NCBI GenBank assembly: GCA_023391285.1
Contig: JAEWBF010000048.1
Span: 1 to 64,000 of the forward strand
Direction of reading: 5' to 3'
Source of the DNA: Verrucomicrobiota bacterium
GTDB lineage: Bacteria; Verrucomicrobiota; Verrucomicrobiia; Opitutales; Opitutaceae
DNA: 64,000 bases
Positions 1 to 13,200 of the stretch are shown here, piece after piece. A model generated the notes under the pieces. That model searched no databases. It worked only from the letters and a program-made list of their open reading frames with translations, and was not told the DNA's origin. Numbering within the stretch: position 1 is the first letter of the stretch; the number at the start of each line of letters is the position of its first letter. Both the position numbers and the translations under genes were made by a program.

Positions 1-35
1 CCCGGGCGAGCGGGGGGGGCCGGGGGGGGGCGGCC

Positions 36-49
36 GACCCCGCCCTACA
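36..49 (+). repeat. Short GC-rich repeat ending CCCTACA, copy 1
   Basis: The 14-mer GACCCCGCCCTACA recurs exactly at 30793-30806 and 51621-51634. In the other two copies it forms the right half of a GC palindrome; here the left side is a G-rich run. It lies just before the LPS permease gene. Confidence 0.6.
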
Positions 50-107
50 TTGAGCGAGTGGTTATTGGGTTTTGCGTTTGAAGGGGGCGGAACTTTTATT
101 GCGGCGC

Positions 108-1217
108 GTGAAGACTTACGACCGGCATTTGTTGAGCGAGTGGTTGGGGATGCTCGGCGTGGTGCTGTGCGCGGCGGTGGGGCTGTTGCTCGTGCAGGTG
201 TTGTATGACGATTTCCGTGACCTGCGGTCGTTGGGCGCGAAGGCGATCGATCTTTGGATGTATGTGGTCGTGACGGTGCCGAGCTATCTGGCGCTGGTGC
301 TGCCGCTGGCGTTGTTGGTGTCGCTGATGTTTGTGCTGGGGAAACTGCATCGCGCGAACGAGTTCACGGCGTTGCGGGCGGCGGGGGTGAGCATGTTGCG
401 GATCACGGCGCCGGTGTGGGTCGTGGGCGTGATGGCGTGCGGGTTGTCGTGGTGGTTAAATACGACAGTGGTGCCGTGGTCGGTGGAGGAGTCGGCGGAG
501 TTGAAGGACGGGCTGCAGTTTCGGATGCAGTCGGGATTGATGCCGGCGGATCGCGTGGGCGCGATTTATGGGGTGGGTTTCGACAATCCGGAGGAAGGAC
601 GGATGTGGTTTTTCAATCGCTACAGCCAATTCGCGCAGCGCGGGTATGGCGTGTCGGTGTCGATGTTGGATGAACGGCGGCGAGAGACGTCGCGGATCGT
701 GGCGAGCGAGGCGTGGTTCGAGGCGGAGCGCGGGTGGGTGTTTCGGAATGGGCGCGCGCTGACGTTTCGCGTGGATAATGGGGAGTTGGTGTCGACGGTG
801 CCGTTTACGGAGCGGGTGGAGCCGGAGTTTCGCGAGGACGCGGGGCTGATGTTGTTGATCGACCGGCGGGCGAAGGATCTGTCGATGCCGCAGTTGAAGC
901 GGTTGATCGATTACTTCGCGGTGGAATCGAATTCGAAAGGAACGCCGTATGCGGTGCGGTTTTATAGTCTCGTCGCGGATACGCTGGCGCCGCTGATTGT
1001 GATCGCGATTGCGATTCCGTTTGCGGTGACGGGGGTGCGGGTGAATCCGGCGATCGGGGTATCGAAATCGATCGGGTTGTTTTTCCTGTATTACATTCTC
1101 GCGAATGTGGCGTCGTCGCTGGCGACGAAGCAGATCGTGGATCCTGTCACGGCCGCGTGGATACCGAATATCGGGATGACGCTGCTGGCGGTGGTGTTTT
1201 TCGCGCGGATGCGGTGA
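108..1217 (+). CDS. LptF/LptG family LPS export permease
   Basis: YjgP/YjgQ-family inner-membrane permease (369 aa), the membrane half of the LptB2FG ABC machine that lifts lipopolysaccharide from the inner membrane. The order seen is a charged start (KTYDRHLL), two N-terminal hydrophobic segments (about residues 15-35 and 50-85), a segment near 105-125, a large soluble periplasmic region (about 125-280) and three C-terminal membrane segments containing IAIPFAVTGVR. That six-helix plus beta-jellyroll layout is typical of the family. I chose GTG at 108 because family members begin just before a D-R-Y/H motif; TTG at 72 in the same frame is the alternative. Neither has a good Shine-Dalgarno sequence. 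LptF and LptG cannot be told apart from this sequence alone, and the partner permease is not in the window. Confidence 0.9.
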   Translation: MKTYDRHLLSEWLGMLGVVLCAAVGLLLVQVLYDDFRDLRSLGAKAIDLWMYVVVTVPSYLALVLPLALLVSLMFVLGKLHRANEFTALRAAGVSMLRITAPVWVVGVMACGLSWWLNTTVVPWSVEESAELKDGLQFRMQSGLMPADRVGAIYGVGFDNPEEGRMWFFNRYSQFAQRGYGVSVSMLDERRRETSRIVASEAWFEAERGWVFRNGRALTFRVDNGELVSTVPFTERVEPEFREDAGLMLLIDRRAKDLSMPQLKRLIDYFAVESNSKGTPYAVRFYSLVADTLAPLIVIAIAIPFAVTGVRVNPAIGVSKSIGLFFLYYILANVASSLATKQIVDPVTAAWIPNIGMTLLAVVFFARMR

Positions 1218-1241
1218 GGGAGCGCGCCCTGCTGGCGAATT

Positions 1242-1267
1242 GCGCGGTGGGGGCACCGCGCCTCCAT
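1242..1267. repeat. 26-bp palindromic repeat, intergenic copy
   Basis: A 26-bp sequence with an 8-bp perfect hairpin stem (GCGCGGTG / CACCGCGC). It is identical to 63036-63061, where it lies inside the ureF coding region. Here it sits between the convergent LPS permease and diacylglycerol kinase genes. Confidence 0.75.
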
Positions 1268-1277
1268 GGTGAGGCGG

Positions 1278-1733
1278 CTATTCGAGGGTGCGCGGGATGC
1301 CGGTGATGGACTCGACGATGCGGACCCAGATGGCGTTGGTGGGCCAGAGCATGTTGAGCCAGACGACGATGCAGTTGATATAGGCGAGGAAGACGGCGGC
1401 GCTGGCCATGTCTTTGATGCGCTTGGCGAGCGGGTGGCGTTCGGGGCGGAGGTAATCGATGATCCACTCGATCGCGGAGTTCAGGAGCTCGACGATGAGG
1501 ATCAGGATGAGCGATGAGATCATCAACGCGCTCGAGACGGCGTTGACGGGGAGAATGATCGCGAACGGAACGAGCAGAATGGCGAAGATGAGGTCTTCGC
1601 GGAAGGACGGCTCGTGCTTCAGCGCGGCGAAGAAGCCGTCGACCGAGTAGCGAATCGAGGCGAAGAAGTTGCGAACGTTGCGCCGCTTCAGTTCGGGGGC
1701 GGTCGATTGCTCGGTTTCTCCCGTCGTGGACAT
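1278..1733 (-). CDS. dgkA: Diacylglycerol kinase (prokaryotic DgkA family)
   Basis: Small integral-membrane kinase (151 aa) that phosphorylates diacylglycerol, or undecaprenol in many Gram-positives, at the inner membrane. After a polar N-terminus of about 28 residues come the amphipathic segment FFAALKHEPSFRED, two hydrophobic helices (about 50-70 and 72-90) holding the family signature E-x-x-N-S-A-I-E (VELLNSAIEWIID), the acidic/basic loop LAKRIKDMASAAV and a third helix. E-x-x-N-T/S-A-I-E and K-D-x-A-S/A-A-A-V are the diagnostic active-site motifs. The length is slightly above the usual 120-130 aa because of both ends. Convergent with the LPS permease gene upstream. Confidence 0.93.
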   Translation of the reverse strand: MSTTGETEQSTAPELKRRNVRNFFASIRYSVDGFFAALKHEPSFREDLIFAILLVPFAIILPVNAVSSALMISSLILILIVELLNSAIEWIIDYLRPERHPLAKRIKDMASAAVFLAYINCIVVWLNMLWPTNAIWVRIVESITGIPRTLE

Positions 1734-1783
1734 TGCTGCGATGGTAGCGAGCGAAGGCGCGGGCGGAAGGCGGAAGTTTTATC

Positions 1784-1803
1784 GGCACGCCTGGAGGCGT
1801 GCC
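1784..1803 (-). terminator. Probable terminator downstream of purL
   Basis: On the minus strand a perfect 9-bp stem (GGCACGCCT / AGGCGTGCC) with a 2-nt loop is followed by GATAAAAC. It lies about 40 nt past the purL stop. The weak T-tract makes it either a modest terminator or another GC palindrome of the local repeat class. Confidence 0.45.
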
Positions 1804-1844
1804 GCTGCAGGCGGAGAGCGCCCGCGAGCGGGCGGCCTACGAGG

Positions 1845-5870
<4,026 letters not shown>

Positions 5871-5948
5871 GGGAAGAAAAACTCACAGGTGGGGCGGCGG
5901 GGCCAGTGAAAAAAGGGTGGCGCGATTTCGCGGCGCGGGTGGAGAGGA

Positions 5949-5971
5949 AGTGTCATACATTATATGACACT
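5949..5971. promoter_or_regulatory. Perfect operator-like palindrome in the purL/purF divergent region
   Basis: A 9-bp perfect inverted repeat (AGTGTCATA, 5-nt spacer, TATGACACT) in the 310-bp gap between the divergent purL and purF starts. On the minus strand the centre reads ATATAATG, so a consensus -10 (TATAAT) for purL sits inside the palindrome; I see no clear -35. A dimeric repressor bound here would cover the -10. The rest of the gap holds a GTCCGCC..GGCGGAC palindrome (6011-6038) and nothing else I recognise. Confidence 0.5.
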
Positions 5972-6180
5972 TTGAGGATGGGGCGTGGGTGGGTGGATGA
6001 CGGAGATTGGGTCCGCCTTCGCTGGGGCTATGGCGGACGGCTCGCTGGCGCTCGCCGAAAGCCGTTGACCAAACTTGACGGGTTCGCGAAATCAGCCGGT
6101 TTTCTGACGCGAATGGCGAACACGACTTATGCGGCGGCGATGAAGGTTCAAAGGACCAGCGATGAGCTGGGGGCACTCGG

Positions 6181-8088
6181 ATGAGCGAGCATATCGGGCA
6201 CGAGTGCGGGATTGCGATGGTGCGGTTGTTGAAGCCGCTCAGTTACTTCCAGGAAAAATACGGGACGCCGCTGTGGGGTTTCGAGAAACTGTTTCTCCTG
6301 ATGGAGAAGCAGCACAATCGCGGGCAGGATGGGGCGGGCGTGGCGTGCGTGAAGTTGGATATGCCGCCCGGCGATCCGTATATGTTTCGCGAGCGGAGCA
6401 CGTTGCCCAATCCGTTGGATCGGGTGTTTGGCGCGCTCCTGACGCGGTATCAGGAACTGGTGAATGCGGGGACGGTGCATCCGGAGTTCGCCGACACGGT
6501 GAAGAAGCATTTCGATTTCGGCGCGGAGCTTTATCTTGGGCATTTGCGTTACGGCACGTCGGGCGGCTATGGGGTGAGCGCGTGTCATCCGTATTTTCGG
6601 CGGAGTTCGTGGCCGACGCGGAATCTGGCATTGTGCGGCAACTTCAACATGACCAACACGCGCGAGCTGAACGACAGCTTGATCGCGATTGGGCAGCATC
6701 CGATCTTTGCGTCGGACACGCAGGCGGTGTTGGAGAAAATCGGCTTCTATCTCGATGAGGAGCACGAAGATGTTTACCGGTATCTGCGCACGCGCGGGTT
6801 GCAGGGTGAAGAGATGTCGCGGCGGATCAGCGAGGATCTGGATGTGGGGCGGGTGGTGACGCGGGCATCGGAGAATTGGGATGGTGGATACGCGCTCGCG
6901 GGATTGATCGGGAATGGCGACGCGTTTGTGGCGCGCGATCCGTCGGGCATCCGGCCGGCGTATTATTTCCAGAACGATGAAGTGGTGGCGTTTGCGTCGG
7001 AGCGTGCGCCGTTGATGACGGTGTTCGACCAGGCGGTTGAGCAGGTGAAAGAAGTCGAGCCGGGGCAAGTGGTGGTCGTGAAGCGACGCGGGACGGTGGC
7101 TTCGACGCGTTTCAAGGATCCGCTGCCGAAGACCTCATGCACGTTTGAGCGGATTTATTTTTCGCGTGGGAATGACGTGGAGATTTATCAGGAGCGGAAG
7201 GCGCTGGGCGCGAGTCTCACGGATCAGGTGCTGAAGGCGGTGGGCCACGATTGGGGGAATACGGTTTTCAACTTCATCCCGAACACGGCGGAGGTGGCGT
7301 ATTACGGGTTGATGTCGGCGCTGCGGGAACGGCGGCGAGACGAGGTCAAAGCCGCGGTGTTGAAGGCGAGCCAGCAGGGGACGCTGACGGAGGGGATGTT
7401 GGACGACCTGATTTTGCGGAATTGGCCGCGCGGCGAGAAGGTCGTCAGCAAGGACATCAAGCTGCGGACCTTCATCGGCCAGGAGAACATGCGCAACCAG
7501 CTGGCGAGCCATGTTTACGACATCACGTATGGGTCGGTGCGGCCGGGCGACAATCTGGTGTGCGTGGACGATTCGATCGTGCGCGGGACGACGTTGAGGA
7601 AATCGATCTTGCGGATGCTGTCGCGGTTGAACCCGAAGAAGATCGTGATCGTGTCGACGGCGCCGCAGATCCGTTATCCGGATTGTTACGGCATCGACAT
7701 GTCGGAGATCGGGAAATTTATCGCGTTCGAAGCGGCGGTGGAGCTGTTGCGGGAGCGCGGGAAAGCGGACGTGTTGGAGGAAGTTTATCGGGATTGTCGC
7801 GAAGAGATAGCGCGCGGCGGGTCGGTGAATCACGTGCGGCGGATTTACGAGCCCTTCACGCCGGAGGAAATTTCGGCGAAGATCGTGGAACGGGTGCGGC
7901 CGCGAAACATCGAGTGGAAAGGCGAGATCGAGATCATCTTCCAGACGATCGAAGGGCTGCACAAAGCGGTGCCGCATCATGCGGGCGACTGGTATTTCAC
8001 GGGCAAGTATCCCACGCCGGGCGGCTATCGCGTGGTGAACCAGGCGTATGTGAATTATTACGAGAAGAACGATGGCAGGGCTTACTGA
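6181..8088 (+). CDS. purF: Amidophosphoribosyltransferase (long form)
   Basis: Commits PRPP to purine synthesis by displacing pyrophosphate with glutamine-derived ammonia. N-terminal Ntn-type glutaminase: the catalytic Cys is residue 9 (GHECGIAM) after an eight-residue propeptide, followed by NRGQDGAGVA and GHLRYGTSG (about residue 120). The phosphoribosyltransferase domain has the PRPP motif VCVDDSIVRGTT (about 460). At 635 aa it is longer than the roughly 500-aa E. coli form, with extra C-terminal sequence (about 520-635, INPWRHH-type tail replaced by VRPRNIEWKGEIEIIFQ). Long forms occur in Bacteroidetes and relatives. Next gene purM follows 84 bp later on the same strand, so the pair is probably an operon divergent from purL. 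Confidence 0.92.
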   Translation: MSEHIGHECGIAMVRLLKPLSYFQEKYGTPLWGFEKLFLLMEKQHNRGQDGAGVACVKLDMPPGDPYMFRERSTLPNPLDRVFGALLTRYQELVNAGTVHPEFADTVKKHFDFGAELYLGHLRYGTSGGYGVSACHPYFRRSSWPTRNLALCGNFNMTNTRELNDSLIAIGQHPIFASDTQAVLEKIGFYLDEEHEDVYRYLRTRGLQGEEMSRRISEDLDVGRVVTRASENWDGGYALAGLIGNGDAFVARDPSGIRPAYYFQNDEVVAFASERAPLMTVFDQAVEQVKEVEPGQVVVVKRRGTVASTRFKDPLPKTSCTFERIYFSRGNDVEIYQERKALGASLTDQVLKAVGHDWGNTVFNFIPNTAEVAYYGLMSALRERRRDEVKAAVLKASQQGTLTEGMLDDLILRNWPRGEKVVSKDIKLRTFIGQENMRNQLASHVYDITYGSVRPGDNLVCVDDSIVRGTTLRKSILRMLSRLNPKKIVIVSTAPQIRYPDCYGIDMSEIGKFIAFEAAVELLRERGKADVLEEVYRDCREEIARGGSVNHVRRIYEPFTPEEISAKIVERVRPRNIEWKGEIEIIFQTIEGLHKAVPHHAGDWYFTGKYPTPGGYRVVNQAYVNYYEKNDGRAY

Positions 8089-8097
8089 GAGCCCGCT

Positions 8098-8160
8098 AAA
8101 CACGCGAATGACCGCGAAATTGGTTTTGTTTCTTCGCGGCCTTTCGTGTGATTCGCGGGA
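8098..8160. repeat. Imperfect inverted-repeat element between purF and purM
   Basis: Left arm with CACGCGAATGA / CCGCGAA, right arm TTCGCGG..TTTCGTGTGATTCGCGGG. It is a diverged relative of the CAC-repeat elements in the urease cluster. GGGAGA at its right edge, 11 nt before the purM ATG, can serve as a ribosome-binding site. Confidence 0.55.
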
Positions 8161-8172
8161 GATAAAATAACG

Positions 8173-9279
8173 ATGAGTCTTTCCTACGAATCTTCCGGTG
8201 TGCGGTATGATCAGCTCGATGCGTTCAAGCGGGCGTGTCAGAAAGCGGCGCGGACCACGGCGGGGTTGTTACCGGATCATGGATACGCGGAACCGGCGAC
8301 GACGCGGGGCGAGAGCGCTTATCTGATCGAGGCGGCGGATCATTTTCTGGCGCACGTCGAAGAAGGATTGGGCACGAAGAACCTCGTGGCGGACGCGGTG
8401 TATGCGGCGACGGGGAGGACGTTTTATCGTGAGATCGCGATCGATACGGTGGCGACGATCGTGAACGATTTGATCACGTGCGGCGCGTTGCCGATTTCGG
8501 TGGCGATGCATGCGGCGGTGGGCGACTCGGGCTGGTTCGCGGATGAGAAGCGAACGATGGCGCTCGTCGATGGCTTTGCGGAAGGCTGCCGGCAAGCGGG
8601 GGCCGTGTGGGGCGGTGGCGAGACGCCGACCCTGGGCGGCGTGGTGGAGCCGGAGGCGATCGTGCTGGCGGGGTCGGCGATCGGAAAGATCGAGCCGAAG
8701 AGCCTGCGGATTGTTGGAGACGTGAAAGACGGCGATGAGATCATTTTTCTCGCGAGCTCGGGCGTGCAGACGAACGGGTTGTCGTTGTGCCGGCGCGTGG
8801 CCGCGCATTTGAAAGATGGATACCAGACGCCGGTGGGGTTTGGGGATTCGCGGACGTTTGGCGAGGCGCTGCTGGCGCCGTCGGTGATCTACGTGGCGTT
8901 TGTGCGGGAGTGTCAGCGGCGCGGAATCAAGTTGAACTATGTGGCGCACGTGACGGGTCACGGCTGGCGGAAATTGATGCGGCTGGACGAGCCGTTTGTG
9001 TATGAGATCACGGCGCCGCGGGAGCCGCTGGCGGTGTTCAAGTTTTTGGAGCAGGCGGGGCCGATCGCGCAGAAGGAGATGTATGCGACCTTCAATCAGG
9101 GCATCGGCTTCGCGGCGTATGTTTCGCCGGAGAAGGCGGACGCGGTGCTCGCGGCGGCGAAGGACACGGGTTACGACGCGTGGCGGGCGGGGCGCGTGAA
9201 GAAGGAGGGAAATCGGAAGGCGGTGGTGGTGCCGTCGTTGGGGATTACGTTCGAAGGGGATACGTTGCAGTTGCGTTGA
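8173..9279 (+). CDS. purM: Phosphoribosylformylglycinamidine cyclo-ligase (AIR synthetase)
   Basis: Fifth purine step, closing the imidazole ring of FGAM with ATP to give AIR in the cytoplasm; 368 aa. PurM/AIRS-type signatures are visible: the N-terminal substrate motif YESSGVRYDQLDAFKR, the glycine-rich ATP/metal region (DTVATIVNDLITCGALP), GGGETPTLGG (about 155-165), SSGVQTNGLSL (about 196) and the C-terminal FNQGIGFAAYV. The start is somewhat unusual (lacking the typical YxxAGVDI), suggesting a divergent subgroup, but domain order and length fit PurM. Follows purF and shares the pathway with purL, so three consecutive activities (PurF, PurL, PurM) are encoded here. Confidence 0.9.
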   Translation: MSLSYESSGVRYDQLDAFKRACQKAARTTAGLLPDHGYAEPATTRGESAYLIEAADHFLAHVEEGLGTKNLVADAVYAATGRTFYREIAIDTVATIVNDLITCGALPISVAMHAAVGDSGWFADEKRTMALVDGFAEGCRQAGAVWGGGETPTLGGVVEPEAIVLAGSAIGKIEPKSLRIVGDVKDGDEIIFLASSGVQTNGLSLCRRVAAHLKDGYQTPVGFGDSRTFGEALLAPSVIYVAFVRECQRRGIKLNYVAHVTGHGWRKLMRLDEPFVYEITAPREPLAVFKFLEQAGPIAQKEMYATFNQGIGFAAYVSPEKADAVLAAAKDTGYDAWRAGRVKKEGNRKAVVVPSLGITFEGDTLQLR

Positions 9280-9297
9280 GGCGGCGGGAAGACGTGT

Positions 9298-9410
9298 GAA
9301 CCACGAAGGAACACGAATTCACGCGAATGGCGCAACAGGCAGAATTGAACCACGGATGGACACGGATGGACACGGATTCGAAAGGAAATTCGTGTTCGTG
9401 GGTGTTCATC
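9298..9410. repeat. Compound CAC-repeat element between purM and the methyltransferase gene
   Basis: Two left-arm-like pieces (ACCACGAAGGAACACGAATTCACGCGAA, then three 10-nt units starting CACGGAT) and one right arm (ATTCGTGTTCGTGGGTGTTCAT). It looks like two elements fused or one inserted in another. No gene is visible in it. Confidence 0.65.
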
Positions 9411-9435
9411 CCTTGTTGAAGGGAGTGGATCCGGT

Positions 9436-10161
9436 ATGACGGCGCGGGAGGAGTTGTTGAAGGAGGTGGAGGCGGTGAAATGGTTTCACCGGATTCCGCT
9501 GGGACATGGGATTGTGACGCCGGGGATCGACGATACGGCGGCGAAGTTGGCGCGGGTGAGATTGCCGGAGTCGCTGGCGGGAAGGAGTGTGTTGGATATC
9601 GGGGCGTGGGATGGATTTTTTTCGTTCGAGACGGAGCGCCGGGGGGCGAGTCGGGTGGTGGCCGTGGACTCGCATTCGTGGACGGGCGAAGGCTGGGGGA
9701 AGAAGGCGGGGTTCGAGTTGGCGCGGCGGGCGTTGAATTCGAAGGTGGAAGATCGCGAGATGGAAGTGCTCGAGCTCTCGCCCGAGAGCGTGGGGGAGTT
9801 CGATGTGGTTTTGTTTTTGGGCGTGTTGTATCACATGCGGCATCCGTTTCTCGCGTTGGAGAAAGTGGCGAGTGTGACGCGGCAGATGCTGGTGTTGGAA
9901 ACGCGCGTGGACCTGCTGGCGTGGCGGACGCCGGCGATGGCGTTTTATCGGGATCGGGAGTTGAACAACGATCCGACGAATTGGTGGGCGCCGAATATTG
10001 CCGGGCTGCGCGAGATGTTGCGCGCGGTGGGATTTCGCAGCGTGCAAGTGGTGAGCGCGCCGAAGCCGTGGCATTTGCGCGCGCTGCGAGCGTTCAAGAA
10101 AGGGAAGTTCGCGTGGCGGGAATTTCAGCGCGGGCGCGTGGCGGTGCACGCGTGGAAGTAG
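9436..10161 (+). CDS. SAM-dependent methyltransferase, CmoB-like (DUF1698 type)
   Basis: Class I methyltransferase of 241 aa. The N-terminal WFHRIPLGHGIVTPGIDD resembles the W-H-x-I-x-L tract that precedes the Rossmann fold in CmoB-type enzymes. Motif I is VLDIGAWDGFFSFE (about 53-66), motif II VVAVDS, and motif IV is VVLFLGVLYHMRHPFLALEKV, matching the family LGVLYH signature. CmoB proper carboxymethylates tRNA wobble uridine using carboxy-SAM; this protein is shorter and lacks the N-terminal CmoB domain, so the substrate is unknown. GAAGGGAG about 15 nt upstream of the ATG is a plausible ribosome-binding site. Confidence 0.75.
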   Translation: MTAREELLKEVEAVKWFHRIPLGHGIVTPGIDDTAAKLARVRLPESLAGRSVLDIGAWDGFFSFETERRGASRVVAVDSHSWTGEGWGKKAGFELARRALNSKVEDREMEVLELSPESVGEFDVVLFLGVLYHMRHPFLALEKVASVTRQMLVLETRVDLLAWRTPAMAFYRDRELNNDPTNWWAPNIAGLREMLRAVGFRSVQVVSAPKPWHLRALRAFKKGKFAWREFQRGRVAVHAWK

Positions 10162-10170
10162 CGTGTGAAA

Positions 10171-10197
10171 GATAGCCCGCGCGGGAGGCGGGCTATC
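10171..10197. terminator. Perfect 10-bp hairpin between convergent genes
   Basis: GATAGCCCGC and GCGGGCTATC with a 7-nt loop, in the 53-bp gap between the methyltransferase and CotH genes that face each other. No T-tract on either side, so either a weak bidirectional terminator or a REP-like palindrome. Confidence 0.5.
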
Positions 10198-10214
10198 GGA
10201 GGCTCACGAGTTGA

Positions 10215-13200
10215 TCAGTCCTCGACTGGGACGGTGTAGATCTCGACGAGGGCGACGCCTTCGTCGGAGCCCTTGCCTTTCACAAGAACGGTGTAGGAAC
10301 CGGGAGGGAGTTCGACGAGAAGGGCGGCGTCTTTGCTGCCGGTTGCGAATGGAAGCGTGCCGGTGGCGGCGATCGCGTCGACGAGAGCGGTGTTGGCGGA
10401 GTCCCAGTCATCGTTCGTGTGGAGCGTGGTGCCGTTGCGAACGACCTCGAGGATGGGATCGGGCAGCGGTTGCGCGACGCCTTGGGCGGTGAGGGCAGGG
10501 CCGACGGCGCGGAGGAGGAGGCGTTGGGCGGCGGGACCGCCGATGACGACGCCGCCGATCAGGATGTTTTCTCCCGGGCGCACGCGGGCGCGGGAGGAGA
10601 GGGCGATCGGGCGGCTTTGTTCGTTGAGGGAATAGAGCTCGGCGAGTGCGACGCCGCTGGTCGAGTTCGAGGAAGCGGCGTGCAACGTGTAGAGTCCCGG
10701 CTGGAGATCGAGAAGCAGGGCGGAGTCGGCGCTGGCGGGAGGAAGCGGGAAGGCACCGATCTCTTCGGCGATGGCCGGAAGGACGGCGGCGTCGGGGGCG
10801 TTTTGCCAGCCGGTGTTGGAAGCGATTTCCTCGCCGTCGCGGGAGAAGACTCGGAGGGTCGGCGCGGCGAGCGGTTGGGCGACGCCTTGGGTGGCGAGGG
10901 CGGGGCCGACGGCGCGGGCGAGGTAGCGTTTGGTGCCGGTGCCTTCGACGACGAAGCCGGCGATGAGGACGCTCTCGCCGGTGCTGACTTCGGCGCGCGA
11001 AGCGATGGCGGCGAGGGTGGTGCCGTATTTCACTTCGACCGAGAATGGATCGCTCACGACGGTATCGATGCCGTTGTAAACCTCGACGGTGTAGAGCCCG
11101 GCGTCGGCGGTGGAGATGTTTTCGATCGTGAGTTCGGGCGAGTTGGAGTGGGCGATGCGTTCGCCGTCCTTGAACCATGAATACGAGAACGGACCGGTGC
11201 CGCTCGCGGCGATACCGAGAACGGCACTGGTGCCGGCGTTGGCGGTAACGTGACGATCGGCGAAAGGACGAAGAGAAATGGGGTCCGCGGAGGAAGGCGG
11301 CGGGCGGAGATCGTCGGCGCTGGGGACCAGTGCGGCGCTCCACGGACTGCCGGGATACAGATCGGCCAGATCGGCGCGGTAGGCGCGAACGCGGGCAGAG
11401 GTGCCGACGGGGAGGCGAAGGGTTTGCGTGCTGGTGACGGCGCCGGCGGACGGTTCGCCGGAGGATGAGCGAGGGTCGGAGCCGTCGGGGTGGTAGATCA
11501 ACACGGCGCCGGGCGGAGGCGTGATGACGAGTTCGTTGCCGTCGAGAGCGACGGACGGTGTGGCGACGAATTGTTGATCGATCCAACGGGCGCGGCGCAC
11601 GAGCCACTCGCGCAGGTGAGTGATTTCGGCTTCGAAGGTGGAGCGATAGCCCCATTTGGCGAAATCGCGCGCGCCGGCTTCGGGGCCGATGGCGATGGCG
11701 AGTTCGTCGAGGAGCCCGGTGAGTTGATCGTCGGCGAATTCGTTGCGGCGAAGGGATTGCCAACGATCGACCCAGGACTGCAGGAAATCGGGATCGCGGG
11801 TGAGCACCTCCCACCAGCCGGAAGTCCAGAGCTGAATGCTTTCGCCGTGGCCCCACGAGTCGACGTTGAGATCGCGGGAATCACCGTCGTTCGATCCCAT
11901 GGCGCGATCGAAATCCCAGAGCGGGCCGGCGATGAGTTTGCCGCCGCGATCCTTGTAGAAATAGGAACTGCGGCGGAGACCGTCGCCGTTTTTCGTGAAG
12001 ACATTGAGGAGGTGGAAATCGATCCAGGAGTCGCGATCGAGGAAGTCGAGGTAGCGGCGGGTCGACCAGTTGGCGGCGTGGTCGGCGTAGAGCGCGTCCT
12101 CCATGTCCTGGATGTAATCCTGGATGTAGGATTGTTGCGCGGGGGTGATCTTATCGAGCTTGGGGTCGGCGACGACGATGGTGGAGCCGTAGGCCGGAAG
12201 AGGAAGGCCTCGATCGGTGACGAAGTTGAATTCGTCGGGATCGGCGCCGTCGATTTTCAGCAGATATCCGCCGGTGACGTCAGGGGCGGCGTTGTCGCTG
12301 CCGGAGAGTTCGACGATGTCGACGCGTTCGGGATCGATCTTGATGCGATCGGTGAGGACCATGATGCCGCGGTAGTCGTCGGCGGAGAGAACGCCGTCGG
12401 TCCAGTTGAAGAAGAGCTCGAAGAATTTCGTGCGCGGAGCCCAGCGGCCGATGCGGTTCGAGAGGGCGTAGATATAGGCGTTGCGAACGGCGGGGCGATC
12501 GAAGTGCCAGGGACCGACGATGGCCCAGTCGGTGGCTTCGGGAAGCGAGAGGAGCGGCTGGGAGCGTTTGGCGCCGGAGTTGTCCCAGAGTTCGAGATTG
12601 TAACTTTTCTTGGGGAAGAGTGCGGATGAGAAGCCGCGGACCTTGGCGGTGAGACGAGTGGAGAACGTCGGAAGATCGAGTGTGGCTTCGCCATCGATGG
12701 GTTCGAAGATGTGGAGCCACGCGGGGTGTTTGATGTCGTCGTTTTCGAGATCGCCGAAGCCGTGGCCGTCGAGGACCATGATGGGGATTTGGCTGGAGAA
12801 GTGGGCGACGTCGGCGGCTGTCTTCACGTAGTGCTGCGTGGATACGAGACCGCGCCGCGCTCCGTCGGCCGAGAAGATGGCGGCGCTGATGATGGCGGAA
12901 TCGGCGAGGAGAATGGGGCCGATGTATTCCTGCGAAGTGGCCGTGGGCGCGGGGATTTCGGCGCCGGCGGGCGAGGGCGAGACGATCGTGTAGCGGATTT
13001 TCTGGTCGGCGGTGGCGCCGATGAGTTCGAGCGAAAGCTGATTCAGGAAAGGGCCGGAAGGAGCGGAGAAGGTGATGGTCTCGACGATGGTGAGCGTGCT
13101 GGCGTCGCCGTTGCGCGCGCCGGGAGTGGGTGTGCTGAAGAAGCCGATTTGGGGCGTTTCGTTGGCGTTCGTCGGTTGGGTGATGCCGTAGGAGACGTCG

